From contig JANPCX010000089.1 in NCBI GenBank assembly GCA_031431125.1, forward strand, positions 1-64,000: 64,000 nucleotides of DNA, read 5' to 3'. Both the position numbers and the translations under genes were made by a program. This stretch comes from JANPCX01 sp031431125 (GTDB lineage Bacteria; Pseudomonadota; Gammaproteobacteria; Burkholderiales; Burkholderiaceae_C). The notes below the pieces were generated by a model. It saw nothing but the letters and a program-made list of their open reading frames with translations. It was not told the origin of the DNA and ran no database searches. Numbering within the stretch: position 1 is the stretch's first letter; every line of letters begins with the position of its first letter. This document shows positions 28,096-37,260 of the stretch, piece by piece.

Positions 28096-29490
28096 ATGAG
28101 CACTTTGTTCTTTTTCGTTCTGACGCTGGGCATCTTGATCGTCATCCACGAGTATGGTCACTACCGCGTGGCGCGTGCGTGCGGTGTCAAAGTGCTGCGT
28201 TTTTCTGTGGGATTCGGACCTGTGGTGTGGCGCAGGCAGGCCCATCCCGAGGGGACCGAGTTTGTGATCTCGGCCATCCCCTTGGGCGGTTATGTGCGCA
28301 TGCTTGATGAGCGTGAAGGCGGTGTACCGAACCATCAACTGCACATGGCCTTCAACCGCAAACCCTTGAGGCAGCGTGCCGCCATTGTGGCCGCCGGCCC
28401 TGTGGCCAATTTGCTGCTTGCGGTGCTGCTTTACGCAGCGGTGCACTGGATGGGGGTGAACGAGCCCAAAGCCCTCCTGGCCACGCCGGCGGCCGGAAGT
28501 TTGGCGGAGCAAGCCGGATTGCGTACCGGGGACTGGGTTCAGTCCACCTCTGCAGACGGTACAAACTGGCGAGAGATTGACGCCATGACCGATCTGCGTT
28601 GGGAAATCACCCAGGCTGTCATGCGCGGCGAGCCGCTGACGCTGCAAGTCACGGATGCACATGGACATGGATCACGAGAAGCGGTGCTGAATCTGCAAAG
28701 TCTAGGAAGCACCGAAGTCAACGTGGCGGTGATGCGTCGCATCGGGGTGGGAGCGCCCCTGCGCGAGCCTGTATTGGCAAAGGTGGTCACCGGTGGCCCG
28801 GCTGCCAAGGCGGGCCTGAACGCGGGCGATCGCGTGCTCAGCGTTGACGATGTGCCGATCCGGGACGCGGCCCAACTCCAGCACCGCATTCGTGCCAGTG
28901 TCAACCTCGGCGCATCAGCCGGTGGCGCCAGCGTCGCCGAACCGCTTGCAATGCGTTGGCGCATCGAACGTGCCGGTCAAAGCCAAGAGGTGGTGGTCAC
29001 CCCAGCGGTGGTTCGTGAGGGCGAGTTGACCATAGGCCGGATCGAAGCGGCCATTGGTACGGCCGCGGAAATGGTGGAAGTGCGCAAGGGCCCGTGGGAG
29101 GGTTTCGCGCTGGCTGTCTCTCGAACCTGGGAAATGTCTTGGGTCACCTTGAAGACTTTCGGCAAGATGCTGATTGGTGAGGCATCGCTGAAGAACCTCT
29201 CCGGCCCCATCACGATTGCAGACTACGCCGGGCAGTCTGCGCAAGCTGGTTTGGCTTACTACCTCGGCTTCTTGGCCGTGGTCAGCATTGGCCTCGGGGT
29301 ACTGAACCTGCTGCCCCTGCCGATGCTGGATGGGGGACACCTGATGTATTATCTTTTCGAGGCAGTGACAGGACGCCCGGTCTCCGACGCGTGGCTGGAT
29401 CGGCTGCAGCGTGGCGGTGTGGCCATCATGCTCATGATGATGTCGCTTGCCATTTACAACGACGTTGCGCGCCTCATGGGCATGCATTGA
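28096..29490 (+). CDS. rseP: Site-2 protease RseP
   Basis: An intramembrane zinc metalloprotease that cleaves anti-sigma-E and clears signal peptides. The zinc motif HEYGH is at residues 18-22 in the first span. Tandem PDZ regions are in the periplasmic part (LRTGDWVQST, LNAGDRVLSVDDVPIRD), and the last third holds the second active-site motif LPLPMLDGGHL. Length is 464 residues. It precedes bamA, as in E. coli. Confidence 0.97.
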   Translation: MSTLFFFVLTLGILIVIHEYGHYRVARACGVKVLRFSVGFGPVVWRRQAHPEGTEFVISAIPLGGYVRMLDEREGGVPNHQLHMAFNRKPLRQRAAIVAAGPVANLLLAVLLYAAVHWMGVNEPKALLATPAAGSLAEQAGLRTGDWVQSTSADGTNWREIDAMTDLRWEITQAVMRGEPLTLQVTDAHGHGSREAVLNLQSLGSTEVNVAVMRRIGVGAPLREPVLAKVVTGGPAAKAGLNAGDRVLSVDDVPIRDAAQLQHRIRASVNLGASAGGASVAEPLAMRWRIERAGQSQEVVVTPAVVREGELTIGRIEAAIGTAAEMVEVRKGPWEGFALAVSRTWEMSWVTLKTFGKMLIGEASLKNLSGPITIADYAGQSAQAGLAYYLGFLAVVSIGLGVLNLLPLPMLDGGHLMYYLFEAVTGRPVSDAWLDRLQRGGVAIMLMMMSLAIYNDVARLMGMH

Positions 29491-29532
29491 ACCCTTTATT
29501 TGCCCTGCGCCTTCCTGGCGCCACCGCCACTC

Positions 29533-31833
29533 ATGCCTAATTTTTCTTTGAATCCTTTGCGACCAACGCTGCTTGGCGCGGCCCTGGCTGCTGTTTTGTT
29601 CTGTGGCAGTGCTTGGGCGGTGGAGCCTTTCACCTTGCGCGACATTCGTGTCGAGGGATTGCAGCGTACCGATGCGGGTACCGTTTTCGCATCCTTGCCG
29701 TTTCGTGTCGGTGATACCTACAACGACGAGAAGGGTGCTGCGGGCCTGCGGGCTTTGTTTGCCACCGGTTTGTTCAAAGATGTGCGCATCGACATTGACA
29801 AAGGGGTGGTCATTGTCATTGTCGAAGAGCGTCCGGTGATCTCTGGCATCGAGTTCTCGGGCTTGAAGGAGTTCGACAAGGAGGTATTGATCAAATCCTT
29901 GCGCGACAACGGTATTGGCGAGGGGCAGCCTTTCGACCGAAGTCTGGCAGACCGTGCCGAACAAGAACTCAAGCGCCAGTACCTGAGCCGGAGTTTGTAC
30001 GGTGCGGAGGTGGTCACCACCGTCACTCCACTGGAGCGTAACCGTGTCAATGTGAATTTCACCATCACCGAAGGTGCGCCAGCCCGCATCCGCGAGATTC
30101 GTATCGCCGGCAATCGGGTTTTTTCCGAAAGCACGCTCAAAGGTTTGTTGGACTTGAATGATGGTGGCTGGCTCAACTGGTACACCAAAGCGGACCGCTA
30201 TTCGCGTTCCAAACTCAATGCAGACATCGAAACATTGCGTGCCTACTACCTCAACCGTGGTTACCTGGAGTTCGATGTTGTCTCAACGCAAGTCGCTATC
30301 TCTGCCGACAAACAAACCATCACCGTGACGCTGACGGCCAATGAAGGGCAGCTCTACACGGTGACCGCTGTCAAGCTCGAGGGCGATTTTCTCGGCAAAG
30401 AAGACGAGTTCAAATCACTTGTCACGATCAAGCCCGGCCAGCCCTACCGTGCAAGCAGCGTTGCCGATACCACCAGAGCTTTCTCCGACCAGTATGCGGT
30501 GTTTGGTTACGCCTTTGCTCGGGTGGAGGCTCGCCCGGAAATTGATCGAGCCACTGGACAAGTGGTCATCAACTTGGTGGCCGAACCTGCAAAACGCATC
30601 TACGTGAGACGTGTCAATGTCTCCGGCAACAGCCGATCCCGCGATGAGGTCATCAGGCGCGAGTTCCGGCAGTTTGAATCCGCTTGGTACGACGGCCAAA
30701 AGATCAAGTTGTCGCGAGACCGTGTCGACCGTTTGGGGTATTTCAGTCAAGTCAGCATTGAAACTAATGAAGTCCCTGGGGCCCCAGATCAGGTCGATCT
30801 GACGGTGACCGTGGTCGAGAAACCTACAGGCAACTTGTTGCTGGGTGTTGGTTTCTCCAGTGCGGACAAACTGTCACTCACCGCGTCCGTCAAACAAGAG
30901 AATGTGTTTGGCTCAGGCAACTACCTGGGTATTGACTTGAACACCAGCAAGTCGCAGCGCACCCTGGTACTGAGCTCGATCAACCCCTATTTCACGATTG
31001 ACGGTGTATCGCGTGCTTTTGATGTGTACTACCGGACCAACAAACCCTTGAACAGCCAAGGTGAAGACTACCAATTGATCACCCCTGGCGCATCGATTCG
31101 TTTTGGCGTGCCATTCACAGAATTGGATACCGTTTTCTTTGGTATCGGCGGGGAGCAAACCACCATCAAGGGCGAACGTGCGCTGCCCAACAGCTATTTG
31201 CTCTACCGCGAGCAGTATGGTCGGACCAGCACCTCCTTCCCACTGACTGTTGGTTGGACACGGGATGGGCGGGACAGCGCGCTGGTGCCGACAACGGGGC
31301 GCTACTTGAGAACCAACCTGGATTGGTCGGCTTTTGGCGACGCGCGTTATTGGCGTTTCAATGGCCAAGTACAGCAGTATTTTCCTTTGTCCACTCGTTA
31401 CACCTTGGCGCTCAATACCGAAGTTGGTTGGGGCAAAGCACTTGGAACCCGGCCCTATCCCGTGTTCAAGAATTTCTATGGCGGTGGTCTGGGGACCGTG
31501 CGCGGGTTTGACCAAGGATCGTTGGGGCCGGTGGATGTCACTGGCGCCTACATCGGCGGGACGCGGCGCCTCAACATGAATGCTGAGCTCTACCTGCCAT
31601 TGGGAGGAACCGGCAACGACCGTACGCTGCGTTGGTTCGCCTACGCGGACGCCGGCAATGTCTGGGGTGAAAAACAAAGTGTCGACTTGGGAACATTGCG
31701 TTACTCGGTGGGTTTGGGTTTGAGCTGGGTGTCTCCTGTGGGACCCCTTAAGCTGAGCTACGGCGTTCCCATCAAGAAAGAACCAACGGATAGAATCCAA
31801 CGTCTTCAATTCCAGATCGGGACCGCGTTCTAA
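29533..31833 (+). CDS. bamA: Outer membrane protein assembly factor BamA
   Basis: The essential barrel subunit of the BAM complex. A signal peptide (ending GSAWA) is followed by POTRA domains beginning FTLRDIRVEGLQRTDAGTV and then a C-terminal Omp85 barrel ending QRLQFQIGTAF with the expected terminal Phe. From the ATG at 29533 it has 766 residues; a TTG at 29500 is rejected because it extends before the signal peptide. The stop overlaps the skp start by one base. Confidence 0.97.
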   Translation: MPNFSLNPLRPTLLGAALAAVLFCGSAWAVEPFTLRDIRVEGLQRTDAGTVFASLPFRVGDTYNDEKGAAGLRALFATGLFKDVRIDIDKGVVIVIVEERPVISGIEFSGLKEFDKEVLIKSLRDNGIGEGQPFDRSLADRAEQELKRQYLSRSLYGAEVVTTVTPLERNRVNVNFTITEGAPARIREIRIAGNRVFSESTLKGLLDLNDGGWLNWYTKADRYSRSKLNADIETLRAYYLNRGYLEFDVVSTQVAISADKQTITVTLTANEGQLYTVTAVKLEGDFLGKEDEFKSLVTIKPGQPYRASSVADTTRAFSDQYAVFGYAFARVEARPEIDRATGQVVINLVAEPAKRIYVRRVNVSGNSRSRDEVIRREFRQFESAWYDGQKIKLSRDRVDRLGYFSQVSIETNEVPGAPDQVDLTVTVVEKPTGNLLLGVGFSSADKLSLTASVKQENVFGSGNYLGIDLNTSKSQRTLVLSSINPYFTIDGVSRAFDVYYRTNKPLNSQGEDYQLITPGASIRFGVPFTELDTVFFGIGGEQTTIKGERALPNSYLLYREQYGRTSTSFPLTVGWTRDGRDSALVPTTGRYLRTNLDWSAFGDARYWRFNGQVQQYFPLSTRYTLALNTEVGWGKALGTRPYPVFKNFYGGGLGTVRGFDQGSLGPVDVTGAYIGGTRRLNMNAELYLPLGGTGNDRTLRWFAYADAGNVWGEKQSVDLGTLRYSVGLGLSWVSPVGPLKLSYGVPIKKEPTDRIQRLQFQIGTAF

Positions 31834-32354
31834 TGAATACCAGCTACATCAAACTCTTGAGTGCCAGCTTGCTGCTGGCCTTGGCATCAGTCGGTGCGCA
31901 AGCGCAAGAACTCAAGATTGGTTACGTCAACCGTGATCGAATGATCAGTGAGGCGACTCTGTTTAAAGCGGCGGACGCGAAGTTGAAGGCGGAGGCTGCC
32001 AGACGCGATAAAGAACTCAAAGAGCTGGATGTCAAGCTCAAGGCGGCCGAAGAGAGGTTGGAGAAGGAGTCTCCGACACTGTCCGATTTGGAGCGTGCGC
32101 GTCGTCAACGCGAGTTGGTTCAGCAAGACCGTGAATACCAACAAAAGCGCCGGGCATTTCAGGAAGACATTGCGCAGCGTCAGCAAGAGGAAGTAGCGAT
32201 CCTGTACGACCGCGCAGCAAAGGTCGTTAAACAGATTCAAGAGTCAGAAAAATACGACTTGATCTTGAATCAAGACGGTGTTGTTTTTGCGAGCCAGCGA
32301 ATAGACATCACGGAAAAGGTGATCAAGGCTTTGAACGCCCAAGTCGGCAAGTGA
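31833..32354 (+). CDS. skp: Periplasmic chaperone Skp (OmpH)
   Basis: A trimeric holdase for unfolded outer-membrane proteins. It has a signal peptide (cleavage near AQAQE), then LKIGYVNRDRMI and a long charged helical arm region (LKELDVKLKAAEERLEKE), ending in a short beta segment. The 173 residues match the family. Its position between bamA and lpxD is conserved. Confidence 0.95.
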   Translation: MNTSYIKLLSASLLLALASVGAQAQELKIGYVNRDRMISEATLFKAADAKLKAEAARRDKELKELDVKLKAAEERLEKESPTLSDLERARRQRELVQQDREYQQKRRAFQEDIAQRQQEEVAILYDRAAKVVKQIQESEKYDLILNQDGVVFASQRIDITEKVIKALNAQVGK

Positions 32355-32358
32355 AACG

Positions 32359-33456
32359 GTGAATGGGTTTCGCACACCCTTGAACCCTGTTCGCCTCGGC
32401 GATGTTGTGGGCGACCTGGGGGGTGAACTCTTCGGCGATCCAGAGCAATCCATAGACGCCATCGGCCCCTTGCAGGGCGCCACCCGGCAAACGCTGAGTT
32501 TTCTCGCCAACCCGAAGTACAACGCGCAGCTTGCAAGCTCAGAGGCTGCCTGCGTCATCGTGGCCCCCGCATCGCGTGAGCAAGCGCTGGCCCGTGGCGC
32601 CACGCTCATCACCGCCGATCCCTACCTCTACTTTGCTCGCTTGACCCAATGGTGGGTCAAACGTTTACGCCCACCTGTAACGCCAGGCGTTCATCCCAGT
32701 GCTGTCGTGCATCCGACCGCGACACTTGGAGCGGGCGTGCACATCGGACCTTTGGCTGTGGTTGAAGCCAGGGCATCGATCGCCGATCACGTTGTCATTG
32801 GTCCGCAATGCCACATTGGCGAGGCTGCAGCCTTGGGTGCGTACACCCGACTGGCGGCCCATGTGGTGTTTGGTTCTGGTTGCGTCATCGGTCAGCGTGG
32901 TGTGGTGCACTCTGGCGTGGTGATAGGCGCGGATGGTTTTGGCTTTGCGCCGAGACAAGGCGAATGGGAAAAAATAGAACAACTCGGCGCAGTTCGCATC
33001 GGTGACGATGTGGAGATCGGCGCCAACACCTGTATCGATCGAGGCGCTTTGCAAGACACTGTCATTGAAGATGGCGTCAAGTTGGACAACCTGATCCAGA
33101 TCGCCCACAACGTGCGCATTGGTGCCCACACGGCCATCGCTGGTTGCACAGGGATCGCTGGCAGCACCGTGATCGGCAAACACTGCACCATCGCCGGAGC
33201 GGCCAACATCATCGGTCACCTGAATATTGCTGACCATGTTCATGTCTCGGTGGCCACCGTGGTGACACGATCCATTTCCGAGCCTGGCGTGTACAGCGGA
33301 AGCTTCCCCTTCGACGACAATGCGGCCTGGGAAAAAAATGCGGCCACTTTGCGCCAACTGCACCGCATGCGCTCGCGCCTGATCGCGCTAGAAAAAAAAC
33401 TCGAATCAACGCCAAACAACTCCATGCCGACGGCGCCAAAGAAGAACACACCATGA
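32359..33456 (+). CDS. lpxD: UDP-3-O-(3-hydroxyacyl)glucosamine N-acyltransferase LpxD
   Basis: The third lipid A enzyme; it adds the N-linked 3-hydroxyacyl chain. The N-terminal uridine-binding domain (SFLANPKYNAQL) is followed by many hexapeptide repeats forming a left-handed beta-helix, including IAHNVRIGAHTAIAGCTGIAG with the catalytic His region. The start codon is GTG at 32359, 5 nt after the skp stop. The stop overlaps the fabZ start. Length is 365 residues. Confidence 0.97.
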   Translation: MNGFRTPLNPVRLGDVVGDLGGELFGDPEQSIDAIGPLQGATRQTLSFLANPKYNAQLASSEAACVIVAPASREQALARGATLITADPYLYFARLTQWWVKRLRPPVTPGVHPSAVVHPTATLGAGVHIGPLAVVEARASIADHVVIGPQCHIGEAAALGAYTRLAAHVVFGSGCVIGQRGVVHSGVVIGADGFGFAPRQGEWEKIEQLGAVRIGDDVEIGANTCIDRGALQDTVIEDGVKLDNLIQIAHNVRIGAHTAIAGCTGIAGSTVIGKHCTIAGAANIIGHLNIADHVHVSVATVVTRSISEPGVYSGSFPFDDNAAWEKNAATLRQLHRMRSRLIALEKKLESTPNNSMPTAPKKNTP

Positions 33457-33893
33457 TGGACATTCACGAAATCCTGACCAAACTGCCGCATCGTTATCCT
33501 TTTCTTTTGGTGGATCGGGTTCTCGAAGTTGAAAAAGGAAAATCGATCAAGGCGTTGAAAAACGTCAGCATCAACGAACCCTTCTTCCAGGGGCATTTCC
33601 CCATTCGTCCCGTCATGCCCGGGGTGCTGATGTTGGAAGCCTTGGCTCAATGCGCCGCTTTGCTGACCAGCGTGACGCTGGAAGTGGAGTCCGACGGCAA
33701 GACGGTCTACTACTTCGCCGGTGCTGACGGGGTGCGTTTTAAACGTGTGGTGGAACCCGGTGACCAGCTTATTTTTGACGTTGCGATCGACCGCATGAAG
33801 GCTGGCATTTGGAAGTTCAAAGGCCGCGGTACGGTCAATGGCGAGTTGGCTGTTGAAGCTGAACTGATGTGCACCATGCGCAAGGTTGCTTGA
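33453..33893 (+). CDS. fabZ: 3-hydroxyacyl-ACP dehydratase FabZ
   Basis: Dehydrates 3-hydroxyacyl-ACP in fatty-acid synthesis, competing with LpxA/LpxD for substrate. The hot-dog motif LPHRYPFLLVDRV and the active-site segment FFQGHFPIRPVMPGVLMLEA (catalytic His in GHFP, then Glu) are intact. Length is 146 residues. It lies between lpxD and lpxA, as usual. Confidence 0.98.
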   Translation: MMDIHEILTKLPHRYPFLLVDRVLEVEKGKSIKALKNVSINEPFFQGHFPIRPVMPGVLMLEALAQCAALLTSVTLEVESDGKTVYYFAGADGVRFKRVVEPGDQLIFDVAIDRMKAGIWKFKGRGTVNGELAVEAELMCTMRKVA

Positions 33894-33908
33894 CGGGGCC
33901 GGCAGCAC

Positions 33909-34697
33909 ATGGCCCATATTCATCCGACCGCTTTGGTGTCGAGTCAGGCGCAGTTGGCGGACGACGTCAGCGTCGGCGCCTACACCTTGATCGGGCCCGA
34001 CGTCTCGATTGGGGCTGGCAGCCGCATCGGCCCACATTGCGTGATTGAGGGGCATACCCGCATTGGCCGCGATAACCAAATTTTTCAGTTCAGCTCTATC
34101 GGTGCCTCACCGCAGGACATGAAGTACGCTGGTGAGCCGACCGAGCTGATCATCGGCGACCGCAACACCATCCGAGAGTTTTGTACCTTCAATACGGGCA
34201 CGGTACAAGACGGTGGGGCCACTCGCATTGGCAACGACAACTGGATCATGGCCTATGTGCACATCGCCCATGATTGCCAGCTGGGTGACCACATCATCCT
34301 GGCCAATAACGCCACCCTGGCGGGCCATGTGCATTTGGCAGACTGGGTGTTCATCGGAGGCCTCACCGGCATTCACCAGTTCGTGAAGATCGGCGCCCAC
34401 GCCATGGCTGGGTTTGCCAGCGCCGTGACACAAGACGTCCCACCTTTCATGACGGTCGACGGCAACCCGCTGGCTGTACATGGCTTCAACGTGGTGGGTC
34501 TGCGGCGCCGCGGCTTCACCGCTGAGCGCATTGCGGTGGTGAAACAAATGCACAAATTGCTCTACAGGCAAAGCAAAACCTTGGCGCAGGCGACACAGGA
34601 GATCGCAGCACTTGCCACGTCCTCACCGGAGTCGCGTGAAGATGTCGAGCTGATGACTGCCTTTTTGGCCCAAGCCACGCGCGGTATTGCGCGCTGA
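33909..34697 (+). CDS. lpxA: UDP-N-acetylglucosamine O-acyltransferase LpxA
   Basis: The first lipid A enzyme, adding a 3-hydroxyacyl chain to UDP-GlcNAc. Hexapeptide repeats form the beta-helix domain, with the catalytic His region IAHDCQLGDHIILANNATLAG and the C-terminal helical domain. Length is 262 residues. It is 15 nt after fabZ and 6 nt before lpxB. Confidence 0.98.
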   Translation: MAHIHPTALVSSQAQLADDVSVGAYTLIGPDVSIGAGSRIGPHCVIEGHTRIGRDNQIFQFSSIGASPQDMKYAGEPTELIIGDRNTIREFCTFNTGTVQDGGATRIGNDNWIMAYVHIAHDCQLGDHIILANNATLAGHVHLADWVFIGGLTGIHQFVKIGAHAMAGFASAVTQDVPPFMTVDGNPLAVHGFNVVGLRRRGFTAERIAVVKQMHKLLYRQSKTLAQATQEIAALATSSPESREDVELMTAFLAQATRGIAR

Positions 34698-34703
34698 AAT
34701 TCA

Positions 34704-35852
34704 ATGAGCCAAACATCGCCTCAGCTTGCGATGGTGGCAGGCGAAGCCTCTGGCGATTTGCTGTCCGGTATGTTGTTGGCGGGGCTTCGGTCAAGATGGC
34801 CGGAGCTCAAGTCTTTCGGCATTGGTGGGCCTCGCATGCAGGCTCAGGGGTTTGATGCCTGGTGGCCGCACGACACTCTCTCAGTGCACGGTTACAGCCT
34901 GGAAGTTTTCAGCCGCGTCTTTGGAATTTGGCGCATGCGCCGCGCCTTGGGAGCACGCCTGCTGCAGACGCGACCCGATGTTTTCATTGGTGTGGACGCA
35001 CCCGATTTCAATTTGGGCTTGGAGGCCAGGCTCAAATCGCAGGGTATCAAGACGGTGCACTTTGTCAGTCCCTCGATTTGGGCCTGGCGGCCCGAGCGCA
35101 TTCACACCATCGGTCAAGCGGTCGACCTCATGCTCTGCGTGTTTCCCTTCGAGCCCGCCATTTACGAAAAACAAGGCATTCCTGCGGCCTATGTGGGGCA
35201 CCCACTGGCCGACGCCATCCCCTTCGACGTGCCGCGTGCGCAAAGTCGAAGCGCCCTGGGTTTGAGCCAGGCCGACACCGTCATCGCCATTTTGCCGGGC
35301 AGCCGCAGCTCTGAAATTCGCTACATCGCACCGCGTTTTGCGGCTGCGATGGCCCTGATGCACCAGCACAACCCGGCGCTGCGTTTTGTTTTGCCCATGG
35401 CCCCTGGTAGACGGCCCGGGATTGAAGCTGCGCTGGCCGCGCATGCACCCACTGTGCCTGTGCAGTTGCTGGACGGACAGTCACACACCGCACTGGCTGC
35501 CTGCGATGTCACCTTGATTGCCAGCGGCACGGCCACCTTGGAGGCGGCTCTGTTCAAACGTCCCATGGTCATCGCCTACAACATGCACCCGCTGTCGGCG
35601 CGTTTGATGCGCCGCAAACAACTGCAGCCCTGGGTGGGTTTGCCCAACATCCTGCTGCAAGACATGGCGGTGCCCGAGTTGTTGCAAGACGATGCATCAC
35701 CAGAGAGGTTGGCGCAGGCGACGTTGGCCTGGTTGACCGACACACCACGCGCGGCCCGCCTGCAGCAGCGTTTAGTTCAACTGCACCACGATCTGCGCCG
35801 CAATACCGCTGAGGCCGCCACCCATGCCATCGAAAAAATTCTGGCTCGCTGA
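34704..35852 (+). CDS. lpxB: Lipid A disaccharide synthase LpxB
   Basis: Joins UDP-diacylglucosamine and lipid X into the lipid A disaccharide. The GT19 family start LAMVAGEASGDLLSGMLL, the segment FVSPSIWAWRPERI and the nucleotide-sugar region ALFKRPMVIAYNMHPLS are present. Length is 382 residues. The 3' end overlaps rnhB by 29 nt. Confidence 0.98.
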   Translation: MSQTSPQLAMVAGEASGDLLSGMLLAGLRSRWPELKSFGIGGPRMQAQGFDAWWPHDTLSVHGYSLEVFSRVFGIWRMRRALGARLLQTRPDVFIGVDAPDFNLGLEARLKSQGIKTVHFVSPSIWAWRPERIHTIGQAVDLMLCVFPFEPAIYEKQGIPAAYVGHPLADAIPFDVPRAQSRSALGLSQADTVIAILPGSRSSEIRYIAPRFAAAMALMHQHNPALRFVLPMAPGRRPGIEAALAAHAPTVPVQLLDGQSHTALAACDVTLIASGTATLEAALFKRPMVIAYNMHPLSARLMRRKQLQPWVGLPNILLQDMAVPELLQDDASPERLAQATLAWLTDTPRAARLQQRLVQLHHDLRRNTAEAATHAIEKILAR

Positions 35853-36456
35853 CCAACTGGCCTTCAGCTTCGACGCGCCTGGTTTGATCGCTGGGGTGGA
35901 TGAAGCCGGGCGTGGCCCCTTGGCGGGCCCTGTGGTGGCCGCCGCCGTGATCTTGGACGATTTACGTCCCATCAAAGGCCTTGCCGACTCCAAAAAACTC
36001 ACTGCGCTGCGCCGCGAAAAACTCTTCGACGAAATTCGCGCCCATGCTCTGTGCTGCAGTATTGCCGAGGCCACCGTGCAGGAAATCGACGAACTGAACA
36101 TTCTTCAAGCCACACTTTTGGCCATGCGCCGTGCGGTCGAGGGCTTGCGCTTGAAGCCGCACAAGGTGCTGGTGGACGGTAACCGTTTGCCGGTGCTGAA
36201 AATGCCGTGTGAGGCCATCGTCAAAGGCGACTCCAAGATCAAGGCCATCTCGGCGGCCTCCATCCTGGCCAAGGTGCACCGCGACCGGCTTTGTATGGAT
36301 ATGCACGCGCGGTACCCCGCCTATGGCTTTGACGGACACAAGGGCTATCCCACGCCCACCCACCTGGCGGCGCTACAAACCCACGGTGCCTGTGAGTTGC
36401 ACCGGCTGTCGTTTGCGCCAGTGCGTGCAGCCTGCGAAGACCTGACGGAACGGTGA
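35824..36456 (+). CDS. rnhB: Ribonuclease HII
   Basis: Removes ribonucleotides from DNA and cleaves RNA-DNA hybrids. The catalytic segment GVDEAGRGPLAGPV is near residue 25, and the other acidic residues (DSKKL, VDGN, KVHRDRLCMDM) follow. Length is 210 residues. The start lies inside the end of lpxB, the same lpxB-rnhB pairing seen in E. coli. Confidence 0.97.
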   Translation: MPSKKFWLADQLAFSFDAPGLIAGVDEAGRGPLAGPVVAAAVILDDLRPIKGLADSKKLTALRREKLFDEIRAHALCCSIAEATVQEIDELNILQATLLAMRRAVEGLRLKPHKVLVDGNRLPVLKMPCEAIVKGDSKIKAISAASILAKVHRDRLCMDMHARYPAYGFDGHKGYPTPTHLAALQTHGACELHRLSFAPVRAACEDLTER

Positions 36457-36457
36457 C

Positions 36458-37231
36458 ATGGCCACGGTCAAAGCCATTCAATCCAAAGACAATCCGCTGC
36501 TGGTTCGGCTGCGCAAGCGCATCAGTGACCCTGCTGCGTACCGCAAAACCGGCGAGGTGGTGCTGGAGGGGGACCACCTCGGCAGAGCCTTGTTGCAGCG
36601 TGGTGGTCGGCCGCAGCAGGTGGTGCTCACGGAAGATGCCTGGCAAAGCGCTGACTTGCAGGCCCTGGCCATGCAGGCAGACACCGTGTCCATCGTGTCG
36701 GTCGAGTTGATGAAGGGATTGAGCGCCTTGGAAACGCCGCCGCCTTTGCTCTTTATCCTGCATTGGCAAAACAATGCGGCCCTTCAAACCGGCGTTGCCA
36801 CTGTGGTGCTGGATCGCTTGCAGGACGCGGGCAATGTCGGCACGGTGCTGCGCAGCGCGGCAGCCTTTGGTTTCAGGCAAGTGGTGGCCTTGAAGGGCTC
36901 CGCTGCCCTGTGGTCCCCCAAAGTGCTTCGATCGGGCATGGGGGCCCACTTTGCATTGCATTTGGTGGAAGGTGCTTTGGTGTCTGACTTGGCTGCACTG
37001 CAGTTGCCCCTTTTGGGCACCAGCTCGCACGGGGCAAAGGCCCTGCATGCCACCGCCTTGCCATGGCCTTGTGCCTGGGTGTTTGGCCATGAGGGGCAGG
37101 GCATGAGCGCAGAATTGCTCAAAGCCTGTCAGCTGGCCCTGACGATTCCCCAGCCGGGTGGCGAGGAGTCGTTGAACGTCGGGGCTGCTGCGGCGATATG
37201 CCTCTATGAGTCAGCGCGCCAGCGGCTGTGA
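36458..37231 (+). CDS. SpoU/TrmH-family RNA methyltransferase
   Basis: A 2'-O-ribose RNA methyltransferase with the SPOUT knot. Motif 1 is VVLDRLQDAGNVGTVLRSAA, motif 2 is WVFGHEGQGMS and motif 3 is LTIPQPGGEESLNVGAAAAI. The N-terminal substrate-binding part begins IQSKDNPLLVRLRKR. Such proteins modify 23S rRNA or tRNA; the exact target is not deducible here. It starts 1 nt after the rnhB stop and ends 29 nt before the convergent polysaccharide operon. Confidence 0.93.
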   Translation: MATVKAIQSKDNPLLVRLRKRISDPAAYRKTGEVVLEGDHLGRALLQRGGRPQQVVLTEDAWQSADLQALAMQADTVSIVSVELMKGLSALETPPPLLFILHWQNNAALQTGVATVVLDRLQDAGNVGTVLRSAAAFGFRQVVALKGSAALWSPKVLRSGMGAHFALHLVEGALVSDLAALQLPLLGTSSHGAKALHATALPWPCAWVFGHEGQGMSAELLKACQLALTIPQPGGEESLNVGAAAAICLYESARQRL

Positions 37232-37260
37232 GCTGCGGGCGCGCGGTGCCGTAGGGCGGG

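Noticed and set aside
26895..28145. 416-codon open frame opposite dxr
   Set aside because: Same reasoning: dxr motifs are intact on the + strand and the reverse product is not protein-like.
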